Below, piece by piece: positions 1-7,255 of a stretch of 25,855 nucleotides of DNA. Position 1 is the stretch's first letter. Every line of letters begins with the position of its first letter. The stretch spans positions 1 to 25,855 of the forward strand of contig JAEZFH010000464.1 of assembly GCA_023437885.1 (NCBI GenBank), written 5' to 3'. The notes below the pieces were generated by a model that ran no database searches, was not told the DNA's origin, and was given only the letters and a program-made list of their open reading frames with translations. A program made the translations under genes and the position numbers. Source of the stretch: Bacillota bacterium. GTDB taxonomy: Bacteria; Bacillota; Clostridia; Lachnospirales; Lachnospiraceae.

Positions 1-292
1 ATACAAGGTGTTAAAAGAGAAACAGCCCCTGTCCTATCACATCCGCCTGGAGGGTCTGCAGCCGGGGAAGCATACCATTCATCGTTACAGCATTAGCCCG
101 GAAGGGGGCAGCACTTTTGACGCCTGGGTGTCCATGGGTGCGCCGGAGCCTTTGACACTGGAGGAAGAAAACCGGCTGTTATGCTTATCCTATCCGAATT
201 ACTTTACCGAGAATATAATCAGTCAGCACCAGATCAGCCTGAAAGCCAGCTTAAGGCCTCACGAAGTGCAGCTTATTATTGTAAAGAGATAG
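1..292 (+). CDS. Probable GH39 beta-xylosidase, C-terminal end only (cut by window edge)
   Basis: Only the last ~96 codons lie in the window; the frame is open to the left edge, so the GTG at 8 is not a convincing start. The visible piece resembles the C-terminal beta-sandwich of GH39 xylan beta-xylosidases: a segment 'GSTFDAWVSMGAPEPLTLEE' followed by short beta-strands and a final 'RPHEVQLIIVKR', a spacing I recognise from that family. GH39 enzymes release xylose from the non-reducing ends of xylo-oligosaccharides in the cytoplasm. The catalytic barrel is outside the window and cannot be checked. Downstream esterases and a GPH symporter fit a role in hemicellulose use, but a gene-free gap of about 550 nt separates it from them. 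Another glycosidase with a similar terminal domain is possible. Confidence 0.6.
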   Translation, partial: YKVLKEKQPLSYHIRLEGLQPGKHTIHRYSISPEGGSTFDAWVSMGAPEPLTLEEENRLLCLSYPNYFTENIISQHQISLKASLRPHEVQLIIVKR

Positions 293-647
293 CAGAAAAG
301 ACATGACTGTTTCATAGAGTATCATATAGGGGTGGCAAAGAGATCAAAATAAAACGGCAAAAAGGTCGCAATAAAGACGGTTAAAGGTTACAATGAAACT
401 GCCGGAGATTAAAATAACCGCAGGAGGTCATAATAGAACCATACGATGTCATGATTTCATCATGGGAAGCTGCAATGAAATTATATGAAGTCAGAGTGGA
501 AACTCAATGAGGTCTTATAAGTCAACAATTATGGCATTGGAACTTATAGTAAAATTATAGAAAATCACAATTGATAAGTAAGAAGAGCGTTCAGTGGACT
601 ATGAAAATTCACAATTAAATCATGAAAAACCCATATTTAAATTGTAG

Positions 648-686
648 AAATGCTGATATACATCACCGTATATCAGCATTTTGTCA
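648..686 (+). terminator. Perfect 14-bp hairpin, terminator-like
   Basis: Positions 648-661 are exactly complementary to 668-681 around a 6-nt loop (662-667). A short T run (679-682) follows on the plus strand. The stem is AT-rich in its outer part with a GC-containing middle. It lies ~355 nt beyond the xylosidase stop, far for that gene's own terminator but possible if the transcript is long. Because the A run on the left arm mirrors the T run, it could act in both directions. A protein-binding dyad is the alternative reading. Confidence 0.45.
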
Positions 687-757
687 TTTCTATATCAAAA
701 TCATGTCGTCATCTGCAAAGTAGATCCCTCCGTAAAAAGAAGCAGCAATATGTATCT

Positions 758-788
758 ATAAGGAAGTACTTTATAAAGTATATCTTAT
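758..788. promoter_or_regulatory. Dyad, candidate operator upstream of the esterase operon
   Basis: A perfect 14-bp palindrome, TACTTTATAAAGTA, occupies 767-780. It is flanked by the complementary pentamers ATAAG (758-762) and CTTAT (784-788), set 4 and 3 nt away. It ends ~55 nt before the esterase start, in the usual position for a regulator site overlapping or preceding a promoter. No cognate regulator gene is in the window. I cannot place a convincing -35/-10 pair beside it. Confidence 0.4.
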
Positions 789-842
789 TATCAATATGGG
801 ATAAAATCAAATTACTAATTAATATTTATGGGAGGTACAATG

Positions 843-2402
843 ATGGCAAAAAAATTCTTCATTGACGAGGTACCTGTGATACAGACCAAAGCAGGCAAGC
901 TGAAAGGTTATTTTTATGACGGAGTATACATTTTTAAAGGAATTGATTATGCACAGGCAAAAAGATTTCAGATGCCGGAGGAGGTAGCTCCGTGGGAAGG
1001 CGTGAAGGATGCCACCTCCTACGGATATGTATGTCCGCTGATGCAGCAGGATAATCCTACCGCTGAACTGATGGTGCCGCACCGTTACTGGCCGATGGAT
1101 GAAAAATGCCAGAATTTAAATATCTGGACCGGAGCCCTAGGTAAAGAGGCGAAAAAGCCGGTTTTAGTCTGGATTCACGGCGGCGGCTTTACAGCTGGCT
1201 CCTCCATCGAACAGTCAGCCTATGACGGTGCCAATATGAGCCGCCTTGGAGATGTGGTGGTGGTAAGTATCAATCACCGTCTCAATATTCTTGGATATCT
1301 GGATCTTTCGCCTTATGGTGAGAAATATAAAAACTCCGCGAATGCAGGCCATGCCGATATGGTAGCAGCGTTACAGTGGATTAAGGAGAACATTGCGCAG
1401 TTCGGCGGCGATCCGGATAATGTCACCTTGTTCGGACAATCCGGGGGAGGTATGAAAATCACCGGTCTGATGCAGATACCGGCTGCAGACGGCCTCTTCC
1501 ATAGGGGAATTGTTATGAGCGGTATTGATGACGGCAAGCTGATGCCTCAGGCCCGGGGTGATGGCAGGATGATTGTGACAGCGATGTTGGAGGAACTGGG
1601 GCTTCCAGAAAACGATACCGAAGCCTTAGAGGCACTCCCATACAGTGATCTGGTGAAGGCCTATCAAAAAGTAAGCATGGCGGTTATGCAAAAGGGCGGA
1701 TATGTAGGTTGCGCACCGTTAATGAATGATTATTATTTCGGGGAACCTCTGATCCATGGTTTTACCGAACATGCGAAGACGATCCCGTTGATGATTGGTT
1801 CCGTTTTTGCCGAGTTTGCATTTAAGCCGGCAGCCTATAATAAATATGAGCTTTCTGCCGCTCGGGAAAGGGAAATGCTGGAGCAGCGCTTTGGCGAGCA
1901 CACGCAGGAGCTGAAGGATTTGTTTGCGAAGGCGTATCCGGAAAAGAAGGCGGTTGATTTATTGTCACTTGACAGAATCTTCCGCACACCCTCGAAGGAA
2001 CTGGCGAAGCTGCTGGCAGAGGGAGGAAAGGCTTCTGCATATTTGTATCATTTTACTTTGGAATTTCCAATTAATTTCGGTAAGCCTGCATGGCATTGCT
2101 CGGATATTGCCTTCTTCTTCCACAACACGGATAAGGTCGAAGTCGCGAATCTGGAAGGCGTTTCAGATAAGCTGGAGGAACAGATTTTTCGTGCGGTGAT
2201 CAGTTTTGCACAGGCCGGTAATCCCAATCATCCGGGTCTGCCGGAGTGGCCGGCTGTGACAGCCGGGGAGGAGCCCACCATGATCTATGACAGGGAGTGC
2301 AAGGTCCTAAATAATTATGATGACGAACTCATGAAAACACTTCATGAAGCCTGCGGCCCCTTCAGCCTTGCCGAATTGTTTGCTCAGGATATTCAGCATT
2401 AG
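843..2402 (+). CDS. Type-B carboxylesterase (para-nitrobenzyl esterase-like)
   Basis: A 519-residue alpha/beta hydrolase of the carboxylesterase type-B family, which hydrolyses carboxylic esters in the cytoplasm. Seen: an N-terminal 'GKLKGYFYDGVYIFKGIDYA' strand region, 'QNLNIW', the oxyanion-hole motif 'WIHGGGF', a nucleophile elbow GQSGGG with Ser at about residue 200 (the usual family form is GESAGG), and 'HCSDI' with the likely catalytic His near 418. There is no signal peptide. The start is taken at 843 because a GGGAGG Shine-Dalgarno (830-835) sits 7 nt upstream; the ATG at 828 overlaps that site and the ATG at 840 is too close. It is first in an operon with a second esterase and a GPH sugar symporter, so an acyl or acetyl group on an imported oligosaccharide is a plausible substrate. 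The substrate itself is inferred only. Confidence 0.88.
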   Translation: MAKKFFIDEVPVIQTKAGKLKGYFYDGVYIFKGIDYAQAKRFQMPEEVAPWEGVKDATSYGYVCPLMQQDNPTAELMVPHRYWPMDEKCQNLNIWTGALGKEAKKPVLVWIHGGGFTAGSSIEQSAYDGANMSRLGDVVVVSINHRLNILGYLDLSPYGEKYKNSANAGHADMVAALQWIKENIAQFGGDPDNVTLFGQSGGGMKITGLMQIPAADGLFHRGIVMSGIDDGKLMPQARGDGRMIVTAMLEELGLPENDTEALEALPYSDLVKAYQKVSMAVMQKGGYVGCAPLMNDYYFGEPLIHGFTEHAKTIPLMIGSVFAEFAFKPAAYNKYELSAAREREMLEQRFGEHTQELKDLFAKAYPEKKAVDLLSLDRIFRTPSKELAKLLAEGGKASAYLYHFTLEFPINFGKPAWHCSDIAFFFHNTDKVEVANLEGVSDKLEEQIFRAVISFAQAGNPNHPGLPEWPAVTAGEEPTMIYDRECKVLNNYDDELMKTLHEACGPFSLAELFAQDIQH

Positions 2403-2413
2403 GAATAGAAGTA

Positions 2414-2442
2414 TCATCCCTTTAAGCGGGTGAAAGGGATGG
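2414..2442 (+). other. Intercistronic hairpin between the two esterase genes
   Basis: CATCCCTTT (2415-2423) pairs exactly with AAAGGGATG (2433-2441) around a 9-nt loop. No T run follows, so it is not a typical intrinsic terminator. In this position it could stabilise or process the upstream message, or set unequal expression within the operon. Confidence 0.45.
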
Positions 2443-2478
2443 ATTAGTAACAGGTTAGCTTCGAAATAGGAGGATGGC

Positions 2479-3606
2479 ATGAATAGAAAATATGCGGTAG
2501 AACTGTTAGCCCGGATGAAGCAGAATGAGCGGACAGAGAATGTAGAAGGAGTAAAGGTACTTGTAAAACCGATTCCGGAAGGCGGCGAATCGGGAGATAT
2601 GGATCCTCGTCTGTATCGTTCTATGAGGATGCTGCCGCTATGGATGAAGCTGATGCCAAAACCCAAAAAGAATCAGACGATACAGGAAAAGGTCGCGCCG
2701 CTGCGCAAAATGTTTGCAGATTATAAGGGAATTCAAATGGTTACAGAAGGCGTGGAAACCCGGAATTTTCTTGTGGAGGGGACGGAAGCCTACCGGATAC
2801 CGGTAAGAATGTATAAACGTACCAATCCCGGTAAAAACCTGCCGGTTTTCATTTACTATCATGGAGGAGGCTTTTTCGGAGGCTCTCCGGATATCGTAGA
2901 GCAGATGTGCAAATTGCTGGTCGCCAATCTGGACTGCCTCGCATTTAATATAGACTACCGTCTCTGTCCGGAAAATCATTATCCTCAGCCGCTGGATGAT
3001 TGCTTCTATGCAACAAGGTGGATCTATGAGAATGCGGAGCACCTTGGCGGCAGCAAAAAACGCATCACGGTCAGCGGAGACAGTGCAGGAGGAAATCTTG
3101 CCGCAGCGGTAACCTTAAGGGACCGGGAAGAAGGGACTGGTATGGTAAAGCTTCAGGTATTGCTCTATCCGGCCTTAAATATCTCGGGAAAACATACGGA
3201 GTTTTATCAGGGGGTTGATCTTGCCAAATACAAACGCAGCAGGAGGTATGGAAAATTATTAAATGCTGTTTTAACAATGATGAGCGGCTTGATGGGAAAT
3301 GACCCTGCATCCAATATGCTTGATGATGTTTATTTACAGGGCTATGAGAAGCAGGATCATATCTATGCATCCCCGCTGCTGGATGATATGCATGAGCTTC
3401 CGCCCACCCTTTTAATCTTTGGAGAGCACGATTTCCTTGCATTCGAGGATTTCGCCTATGCCCAGACCCTGACAAAGGCGGGAAGAAAAATCAAAACGAT
3501 CATATATCGAGGGCTTGGACATGGCTTTGCTGACCAAATCGGGGTGCTTCCCCAAGCAGAAGATTGCATTCAGGAGATTGCGGCATATATGAAAGAGGTT
3601 TTATAA
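2479..3606 (+). CDS. Alpha/beta hydrolase fold-3 esterase (HSL / family IV type)
   Basis: A 375-residue cytoplasmic esterase of the hormone-sensitive-lipase type. A helical cap region of ~115 residues precedes the core. The oxyanion motif HGGG begins at residue 128, the nucleophile elbow GDSAGGN has Ser 202, the acid is probably Asp 318 in 'GEHDFLA', and His 348 lies in 'GLGHGF', so the full triad is present in the expected order. TAGGAGGA lies 6-7 nt before the ATG. It follows the type-B esterase by 76 nt and precedes the symporter by 41 nt, consistent with one operon. Having two unrelated esterases together suggests different ester linkages on one class of substrate, such as acetylated xylo-oligosaccharides. 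That substrate is inferred from context. Confidence 0.88.
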   Translation: MNRKYAVELLARMKQNERTENVEGVKVLVKPIPEGGESGDMDPRLYRSMRMLPLWMKLMPKPKKNQTIQEKVAPLRKMFADYKGIQMVTEGVETRNFLVEGTEAYRIPVRMYKRTNPGKNLPVFIYYHGGGFFGGSPDIVEQMCKLLVANLDCLAFNIDYRLCPENHYPQPLDDCFYATRWIYENAEHLGGSKKRITVSGDSAGGNLAAAVTLRDREEGTGMVKLQVLLYPALNISGKHTEFYQGVDLAKYKRSRRYGKLLNAVLTMMSGLMGNDPASNMLDDVYLQGYEKQDHIYASPLLDDMHELPPTLLIFGEHDFLAFEDFAYAQTLTKAGRKIKTIIYRGLGHGFADQIGVLPQAEDCIQEIAAYMKEVL

Positions 3607-3647
3607 AGAAATCTATAAACTACAAAAGGAATATGGAGGAGGATATT

Positions 3648-5021
3648 ATGAAACAAGGAAAGAACTTAGCTGAGAAGATCGGGATTGGTGAAAAGCTGGC
3701 CTATGGCTGCGGAGATCTTGCCAGTAATCTGGTCATGGTTCTGACCGGAACCTATATCACGTTCTTTTACACGGATGCACTTGGCTTGAACGTAGGGATT
3801 ATCGGTACTCTGATGTTACTATCAAGACTATTTGACGGTTTCTCCGACGTAGCCATGGGTTATATTATGGATAAGACAAAATCCAGGCACGGGAAAGCGA
3901 GAGCCTGGATGCTATGGCTTTTTATCCCGTTCGGTGTATGCACCGCACTGCTTACCACGGTTCCTCATATGGGGGATATTGGGAAATATATCTATGTATT
4001 CATCACTTATAATTTAATGACCACCATACTTTATACTGCAATTAATATTCCTTATGGTGCTTTGAACTCACTTATGACCAGAGACCAGAACGAGAGAGCC
4101 TCCATCAATGTGTTCCGTATGACCATGGCGCAAATCGGCGGACTTTTAATTAACGCATTTACTCTTCCGTTGGTTAATGCAGTCGGCGGCTCCGCGAACC
4201 AGAAGTCCTGGATTATTGTTTCATCGATTTATGGCTTCCTTGCTGCCTTGCTCTTCTTCCTGTGCTTTATTAAGACAAAGGAGAGAGTGAATGCTGTATC
4301 CGAAAAGGATCGTGAGCTTGGTCTCGGTAAAACCTTAAAAACAATGATGAAAAATGATGCGTGGCTGATTATCTGCGGTATCTGGGTTGTAACCGCGCTG
4401 GGTATGTCAACGGGAATGAGCTGCGGTGTATATTTTGCAAAATATATTTTACACAACGAATCACTGTTCGGCTTTATGGTTGTAACGCAGACCGCAGTAT
4501 CCATCGTTATTATGGCAGGCATGATGCCCTTGATAAAAAAATTCGGTAAAAGGAATGTAGCCTTGGTCGGAGCAATGATCTCTCTGGCCGGTCAGATTAT
4601 GATGGCTGTCAATCCCACCTCGTTCTCCTGGCTGATGATATGCGGCGTTGTGAAGGGAATTGGCGGGGCACCGTTAATGGCAACTCTGTTTGCCATGGTT
4701 GCCGACACGATTGAATACGGACAATGGAAGACGGGTATCCGGGTGGAAGGAACCTTATATGCCGCAACTACATTTGGAGCAAAAATCGGCGCCGGCATTG
4801 GCGGGGTTATTGCAACAACAATACTTGGGGTGGCGGGATATAACGGACTGCTTGCAGAACAGGGGCCGGCTGCGATAAAAGCGATAACCTCCATCTACAT
4901 CTATGCACCGATCGTATTCTTAGCAATTGTGCCGATTCTTTATGTTGTTTATAAATTAGATAAGATTTATCCCAAGGTCATGGCAGATCTTCATGAAAGA
5001 GAGGATAAGGGGACAAAATAG
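3648..5021 (+). CDS. GPH-family sugar:cation symporter (MelB/XynP-like)
   Basis: A 457-residue polytopic membrane protein, about 12 hydrophobic segments, of the glycoside-pentoside-hexuronide:cation symporter family within the major facilitator superfamily. It imports glycosides or oligosaccharides with Na+ or H+. Recognisable: N-terminal 'EKLAYGCGDLASNL', 'YTDALGL', the loop 2-3 signature 'SRLFDGFSDVAMGYIMDKT' followed by 'SRHGKARAW', and 'YGQWKTGIRVEGTLYAA' in the C-terminal half. The ATG at 3648 is chosen because GGAGGAGG lies just upstream; the longer frame from 3564 overlaps the preceding gene without a ribosome site. It is the last gene of the esterase operon and the likely importer of the esterases' substrate. 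Family is certain; the sugar is not. Confidence 0.92.
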   Translation: MKQGKNLAEKIGIGEKLAYGCGDLASNLVMVLTGTYITFFYTDALGLNVGIIGTLMLLSRLFDGFSDVAMGYIMDKTKSRHGKARAWMLWLFIPFGVCTALLTTVPHMGDIGKYIYVFITYNLMTTILYTAINIPYGALNSLMTRDQNERASINVFRMTMAQIGGLLINAFTLPLVNAVGGSANQKSWIIVSSIYGFLAALLFFLCFIKTKERVNAVSEKDRELGLGKTLKTMMKNDAWLIICGIWVVTALGMSTGMSCGVYFAKYILHNESLFGFMVVTQTAVSIVIMAGMMPLIKKFGKRNVALVGAMISLAGQIMMAVNPTSFSWLMICGVVKGIGGAPLMATLFAMVADTIEYGQWKTGIRVEGTLYAATTFGAKIGAGIGGVIATTILGVAGYNGLLAEQGPAAIKAITSIYIYAPIVFLAIVPILYVVYKLDKIYPKVMADLHEREDKGTK

Positions 5022-5122
5022 GGGCATCTCTGCCTGAACTTAATAGGAAAACCAGATGATATTCCTGGTGAAATTCAACCTCCCCTTGTGTAATGAGGTT
5101 CGTCAGATATCCAAGGGCACCC

Positions 5123-5155
5123 AAAAAGCGGATTCTTAGGGATCCGCTTTTTTTT
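5123..5155 (+). terminator. Intrinsic terminator of the esterase/symporter operon
   Basis: AAGCGGAT (5126-5133) pairs with ATCCGCTT (5142-5149) around an 8-nt loop, followed by a run of eight to nine T. It is a textbook intrinsic terminator ~100 nt after the symporter stop. Confidence 0.9.
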
Positions 5156-5274
5156 GACGCAAAGACAGAGAAAGAAAACGATGGCTTAACTTAATTGCCG
5201 GAGGATAATTATAGTTGGTCACGTGGATGTAATTAAATGGATAGCTAAAAATGTCCAATTGAGGTATAATCTGA

Positions 5275-5640
5275 TTAATTAAAAGCAGCTCACTAAACGG
5301 TACCAAAGAATATATATCCATAAAGAAGAATAAGCCCTCCTCCGGCTTACAAAAAAAGTCTCCGGGAAACCATCAGGCTGCGGTCAGGTTTTATTATGGA
5401 AAGTATCTGAGGCTGCTGCATCGCAGGAAACTGCAGATAGGCTCTCAGGATACGACCCGGGAAATACATGAGAAGCATATTGCCCTGCTAAGAGAAAACA
5501 ATGAGATAAACCAGGATGCCGCTGCCGGATTGAAGCATATTTACCGAAAAGCGAGATACCAAATGACAGAAGAGATTACCCAGGCGGAAGCGGAAAATGC
5601 AAAAAAACAATACAGGGAGATAAAAAGCCTGCTTCCATGA
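5275..5640 (+). pseudogene. Orphan C-terminal fragment of a DUF4129-type protein
   Basis: From 5275 one frame stays open without any ATG, GTG or TTG start at its head and ends at TGA 5638-5640. The last ~85 codons read as real protein: 'RFYYGKYLRLLHRRKLQIGS', then 'TTREIHEKH', 'DAAAGLKHIYRKARY' and a final 'KKQYREIKSLLP'. This matches the C-terminal cytoplasmic helical DUF4129 region usually found after a transglutaminase-like or membrane domain in Firmicutes (recalled family pattern). No membrane or transglutaminase portion lies upstream; a stop at 5272 and the operon terminator intervene. I read it as the remnant of a deleted gene. Confidence 0.55.
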
Positions 5641-5762
5641 CATGCTGTTGTCATGTACGCCATGCTAGAATATGAGTAATGAGAACGACGGCACCTGTAT
5701 CGTGTGCCCCGATTACAGGAACATACTTTTAGTACCTATAAAAATAACAGGAGAGTGAAGCT
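5641..5762 (+). other. Leader of the VOC gene pair, with a small inverted repeat
   Basis: CATGACA (5636-5642) and TGTCATG (5649-5655) form a 7-bp inverted repeat with a 6-nt spacer, overlapping the end of the DUF4129 fragment. The remainder carries the AGGAGAG ribosome site of the next gene. No clear sigma-A promoter could be placed. Confidence 0.3.
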
Positions 5763-6185
5763 ATGCTAGTACCGCATCTGCACTTTAACGGCGATTGCAG
5801 CCGTGCGATGGAGTTATATGTGAAGGCATTGGATGCAGCCATTCATGTGATAATTTATGAGAATGAGGAACATCCGGATCAGGGAGTATTGCATGCGGAA
5901 ATGTCAATTCACGGACAGAGAGTAATGCTGAACGATAATCGCAGCATCGATATGGATTATCATGATTTTCCCTTTGTCCAATTAATTGTGACCTTTCCGG
6001 AGGAAGCGCAGTTAAAGCATGCCTTTGACCTTATGAAGGATGAGAAAAAGATTGTAAGTCCGATGGAAGCGGCAAGCTATTCCCCCTGTACCGTCGGCTT
6101 CTGGGACAGATTTGGAATTCGATGGGGCTTTATGGTGGAGGAGGAGCAGGAAAATCAGACAATACAGGAGGTTCAAAACGGATGA
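5763..6185 (+). CDS. PhnB-like VOC (glyoxalase-fold) protein
   Basis: A 140-residue cytoplasmic protein of the vicinal-oxygen-chelate superfamily, PhnB / '3-demethylubiquinone methyltransferase-like' branch. Seen: 'PHLHFNGDCSRAMELYVKAL' (first beta-alpha unit), 'LHAEMSIHGQRVMLND', a second module with 'AFDLMKDE' and 'SPMEAASYSPCTVGFWDRFG', closing with 'RWGFMVEE'. Members of this branch are mostly of unknown substrate, so no reaction can be named. AGGAGAG precedes the ATG. Its stop overlaps the next gene's start (ATGA, 6182-6185), so the two are probably co-translated. Confidence 0.85.
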   Translation: MLVPHLHFNGDCSRAMELYVKALDAAIHVIIYENEEHPDQGVLHAEMSIHGQRVMLNDNRSIDMDYHDFPFVQLIVTFPEEAQLKHAFDLMKDEKKIVSPMEAASYSPCTVGFWDRFGIRWGFMVEEEQENQTIQEVQNG

Positions 6186-6529
6186 TTTTAGGGGAAGTTT
6201 GTATTGAAACAAGTGATGTGATCAAGATGGCTGGTTTTTATCGGAGCATATTAAATATTTCCGGGGAATGCTCCGATGAAGTACATCAGTTTGTCATAAC
6301 GGAAGGGACGACCCTAACCGTTTACAATAACGGTACGCCAAAAGACCCTGTGAATCATAATATCAGTCTGGCTTTTACCGTAGATGATGTGGATAAGGAA
6401 TACCAGAGATTATTGAGTCTGGGAGTACATATCATAGATGCACCCAAGCTGCAGCCGTGGGGGGCAAAGAATATGCACTTTTGCGATCCAGACGGGAATC
6501 ATATCTATTTTAGAAGATTTTCTGGTTAA
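6182..6529 (+). CDS. Small VOC / glyoxalase-bleomycin-resistance-type protein
   Basis: A 115-residue single-module VOC protein. It has 'CIETSDVIKMAGFYRSIL' at the N-terminus, 'HNISLAFTVDDVDKEYQRL' in the middle, and the typical ending 'FCDPDGNHIYFRRF', where the D-P-D/E-G-N motif carries a metal or substrate ligand. VOC proteins of this size usually act as dimers in dioxygenase, isomerase, glutathione-transfer or drug-binding roles; the actual function is unknown. The ATG at 6182 is preferred because it overlaps the previous stop by 4 nt and AGGAGG lies ~10 nt upstream. Pairing of two VOC genes may indicate a hetero-complex, though this is only suggested by the overlap. Confidence 0.85.
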   Translation: MILGEVCIETSDVIKMAGFYRSILNISGECSDEVHQFVITEGTTLTVYNNGTPKDPVNHNISLAFTVDDVDKEYQRLLSLGVHIIDAPKLQPWGAKNMHFCDPDGNHIYFRRFSG

Positions 6530-6556
6530 ACTTAATAAAAAGCTGATCATACGTCC

Positions 6557-6607
6557 ATCCCTCCGGTATGTCCTTTAAGACAGAGATACCGGAGGGATAT
6601 TCTTGTA
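6557..6607 (+). terminator. Hairpin after the VOC pair, probable terminator
   Basis: A perfect 13-bp stem pairs 6557-6569 with 6586-6598 around a 16-nt loop, 28 nt after the VOC stop. The tail is T-rich but interrupted, so termination may be partial. Confidence 0.6.
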
Positions 6608-6668
6608 ATCAGGATATCATAATATTCCTGATTTAATATACCGGTAAAAAATTATGCGTTCCTTCTAA

Positions 6669-6692
6669 AACTTTTTGACTCCTATGTACGTC
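6669..6692 (+). promoter_or_regulatory. ECF-type promoter of the sigma factor operon
   Basis: AAC followed by a T run (6669-6676) and CGTC (6689-6692) are separated by 17 nt, the layout of ECF promoters recognised by SigV/SigW-like factors (AAC, then CGTC or CGTA). It lies 58 nt before an ECF sigma gene, so autoregulation is likely. It is recognised by eye, not by a weight matrix. Confidence 0.55.
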
Positions 6693-6711
6693 TAAAGAAT
6701 AGTAACAAACC

Positions 6712-6723
6712 TGATACGTATCA
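6712..6723. promoter_or_regulatory. Perfect 12-bp palindrome in the sigma factor leader
   Basis: TGATACGTATCA is fully self-complementary and sits between the expected transcription start (about 6700) and the sigma factor gene. Its position would suit a roadblock-type repressor site. No regulator is identified. Confidence 0.35.
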
Positions 6724-6750
6724 AAAACCAACGAAAGGAAAAATTATCAG

Positions 6751-7242
6751 ATGGATAAGAATAACATACAGAGGCTGATTACGGATTATGCCGTCAGTAA
6801 TAAGGATAAAATTTACAGATTGGCCTACAGTTATGTAAAAAACGAAGATGACGCCCTGGATATTGTACAGGAATCCATATATAAGGCGATGGTATCAATG
6901 AATACAGTGAAGGATCCCAGTTATATAAAAACCTGGTTTTATAGAATTATAGTCAATACTTCCCTGGATTTTTTAAGAAAGAGAAAAAGAGAAGTGTTGA
7001 TAGAAGATGAGAATTGGGAAAGCCTTGAACCGGCAAGAGAGGATCAGTATCCGGATCTGGATTTGAAAAAAGCCTTAGACCAGCTGTCTGATAATTGCAG
7101 AACCATTATTGTTTTAAGGTATTTTGAAGGCTTAAAGCTGGAAGAAATCGCCGTAATTCTTGATGAAAATGTCAATACCGTCAAGACAAAATTATATAAG
7201 TCCCTGAAAAAAATGAATGTAACCATGAGTGAAAGCATATAA
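6751..7242 (+). CDS. sigV: ECF RNA polymerase sigma factor, SigV-like
   Basis: A 163-residue sigma-70 factor of the extracytoplasmic-function class. Region 2 is visible in 'IYRLAYSYVKNEDDALDIVQ' and 'SYIKTWFYRIIVNTSLDFLR'; region 4 in 'DNCRTIIVLRYFEGLKLEEI' and 'NVNTVKTKLYKSLKKM' (helix-turn-helix). AAAGG lies upstream of the ATG. It is followed immediately by an RsiV-like anti-sigma gene whose ribosome site overlaps this gene's stop, which supports a SigV-type pair. In Bacillus subtilis and Clostridioides difficile that pair responds to lysozyme and switches on peptidoglycan-modifying genes. The ECF promoter upstream suggests positive autoregulation. The ECF call is firm; SigV rests on the partner. 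Confidence 0.85.
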   Translation: MDKNNIQRLITDYAVSNKDKIYRLAYSYVKNEDDALDIVQESIYKAMVSMNTVKDPSYIKTWFYRIIVNTSLDFLRKRKREVLIEDENWESLEPAREDQYPDLDLKKALDQLSDNCRTIIVLRYFEGLKLEEIAVILDENVNTVKTKLYKSLKKMNVTMSESI

Positions 7243-7255
7243 GGAGGAGCATGGA

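Larger units (their letters stand above)
293..839 (+). other. Gene-free stretch between the xylosidase end and the esterase operon
   Basis: I see no credible gene here; the longest open frame (from 650) is low-complexity and has no ribosome site. The stretch is AT-rich and contains two adjacent degenerate ~22-nt units (348-369 and 370-391), two loosely related 'aaaat(t)cacaatt' segments (about 561 and 604), a strong hairpin (648-682) and a dyad centred near 773. It probably holds the 3' end of the upstream transcript and the control region of the esterase operon. Confidence 0.6.

Noticed and set aside
650..865. A 71-codon plus-strand open frame before the esterase operon
   Set aside because: It begins inside a hairpin, lacks a ribosome site, is Lys/Ile-rich as expected from AT-rich DNA, and overlaps the esterase start.
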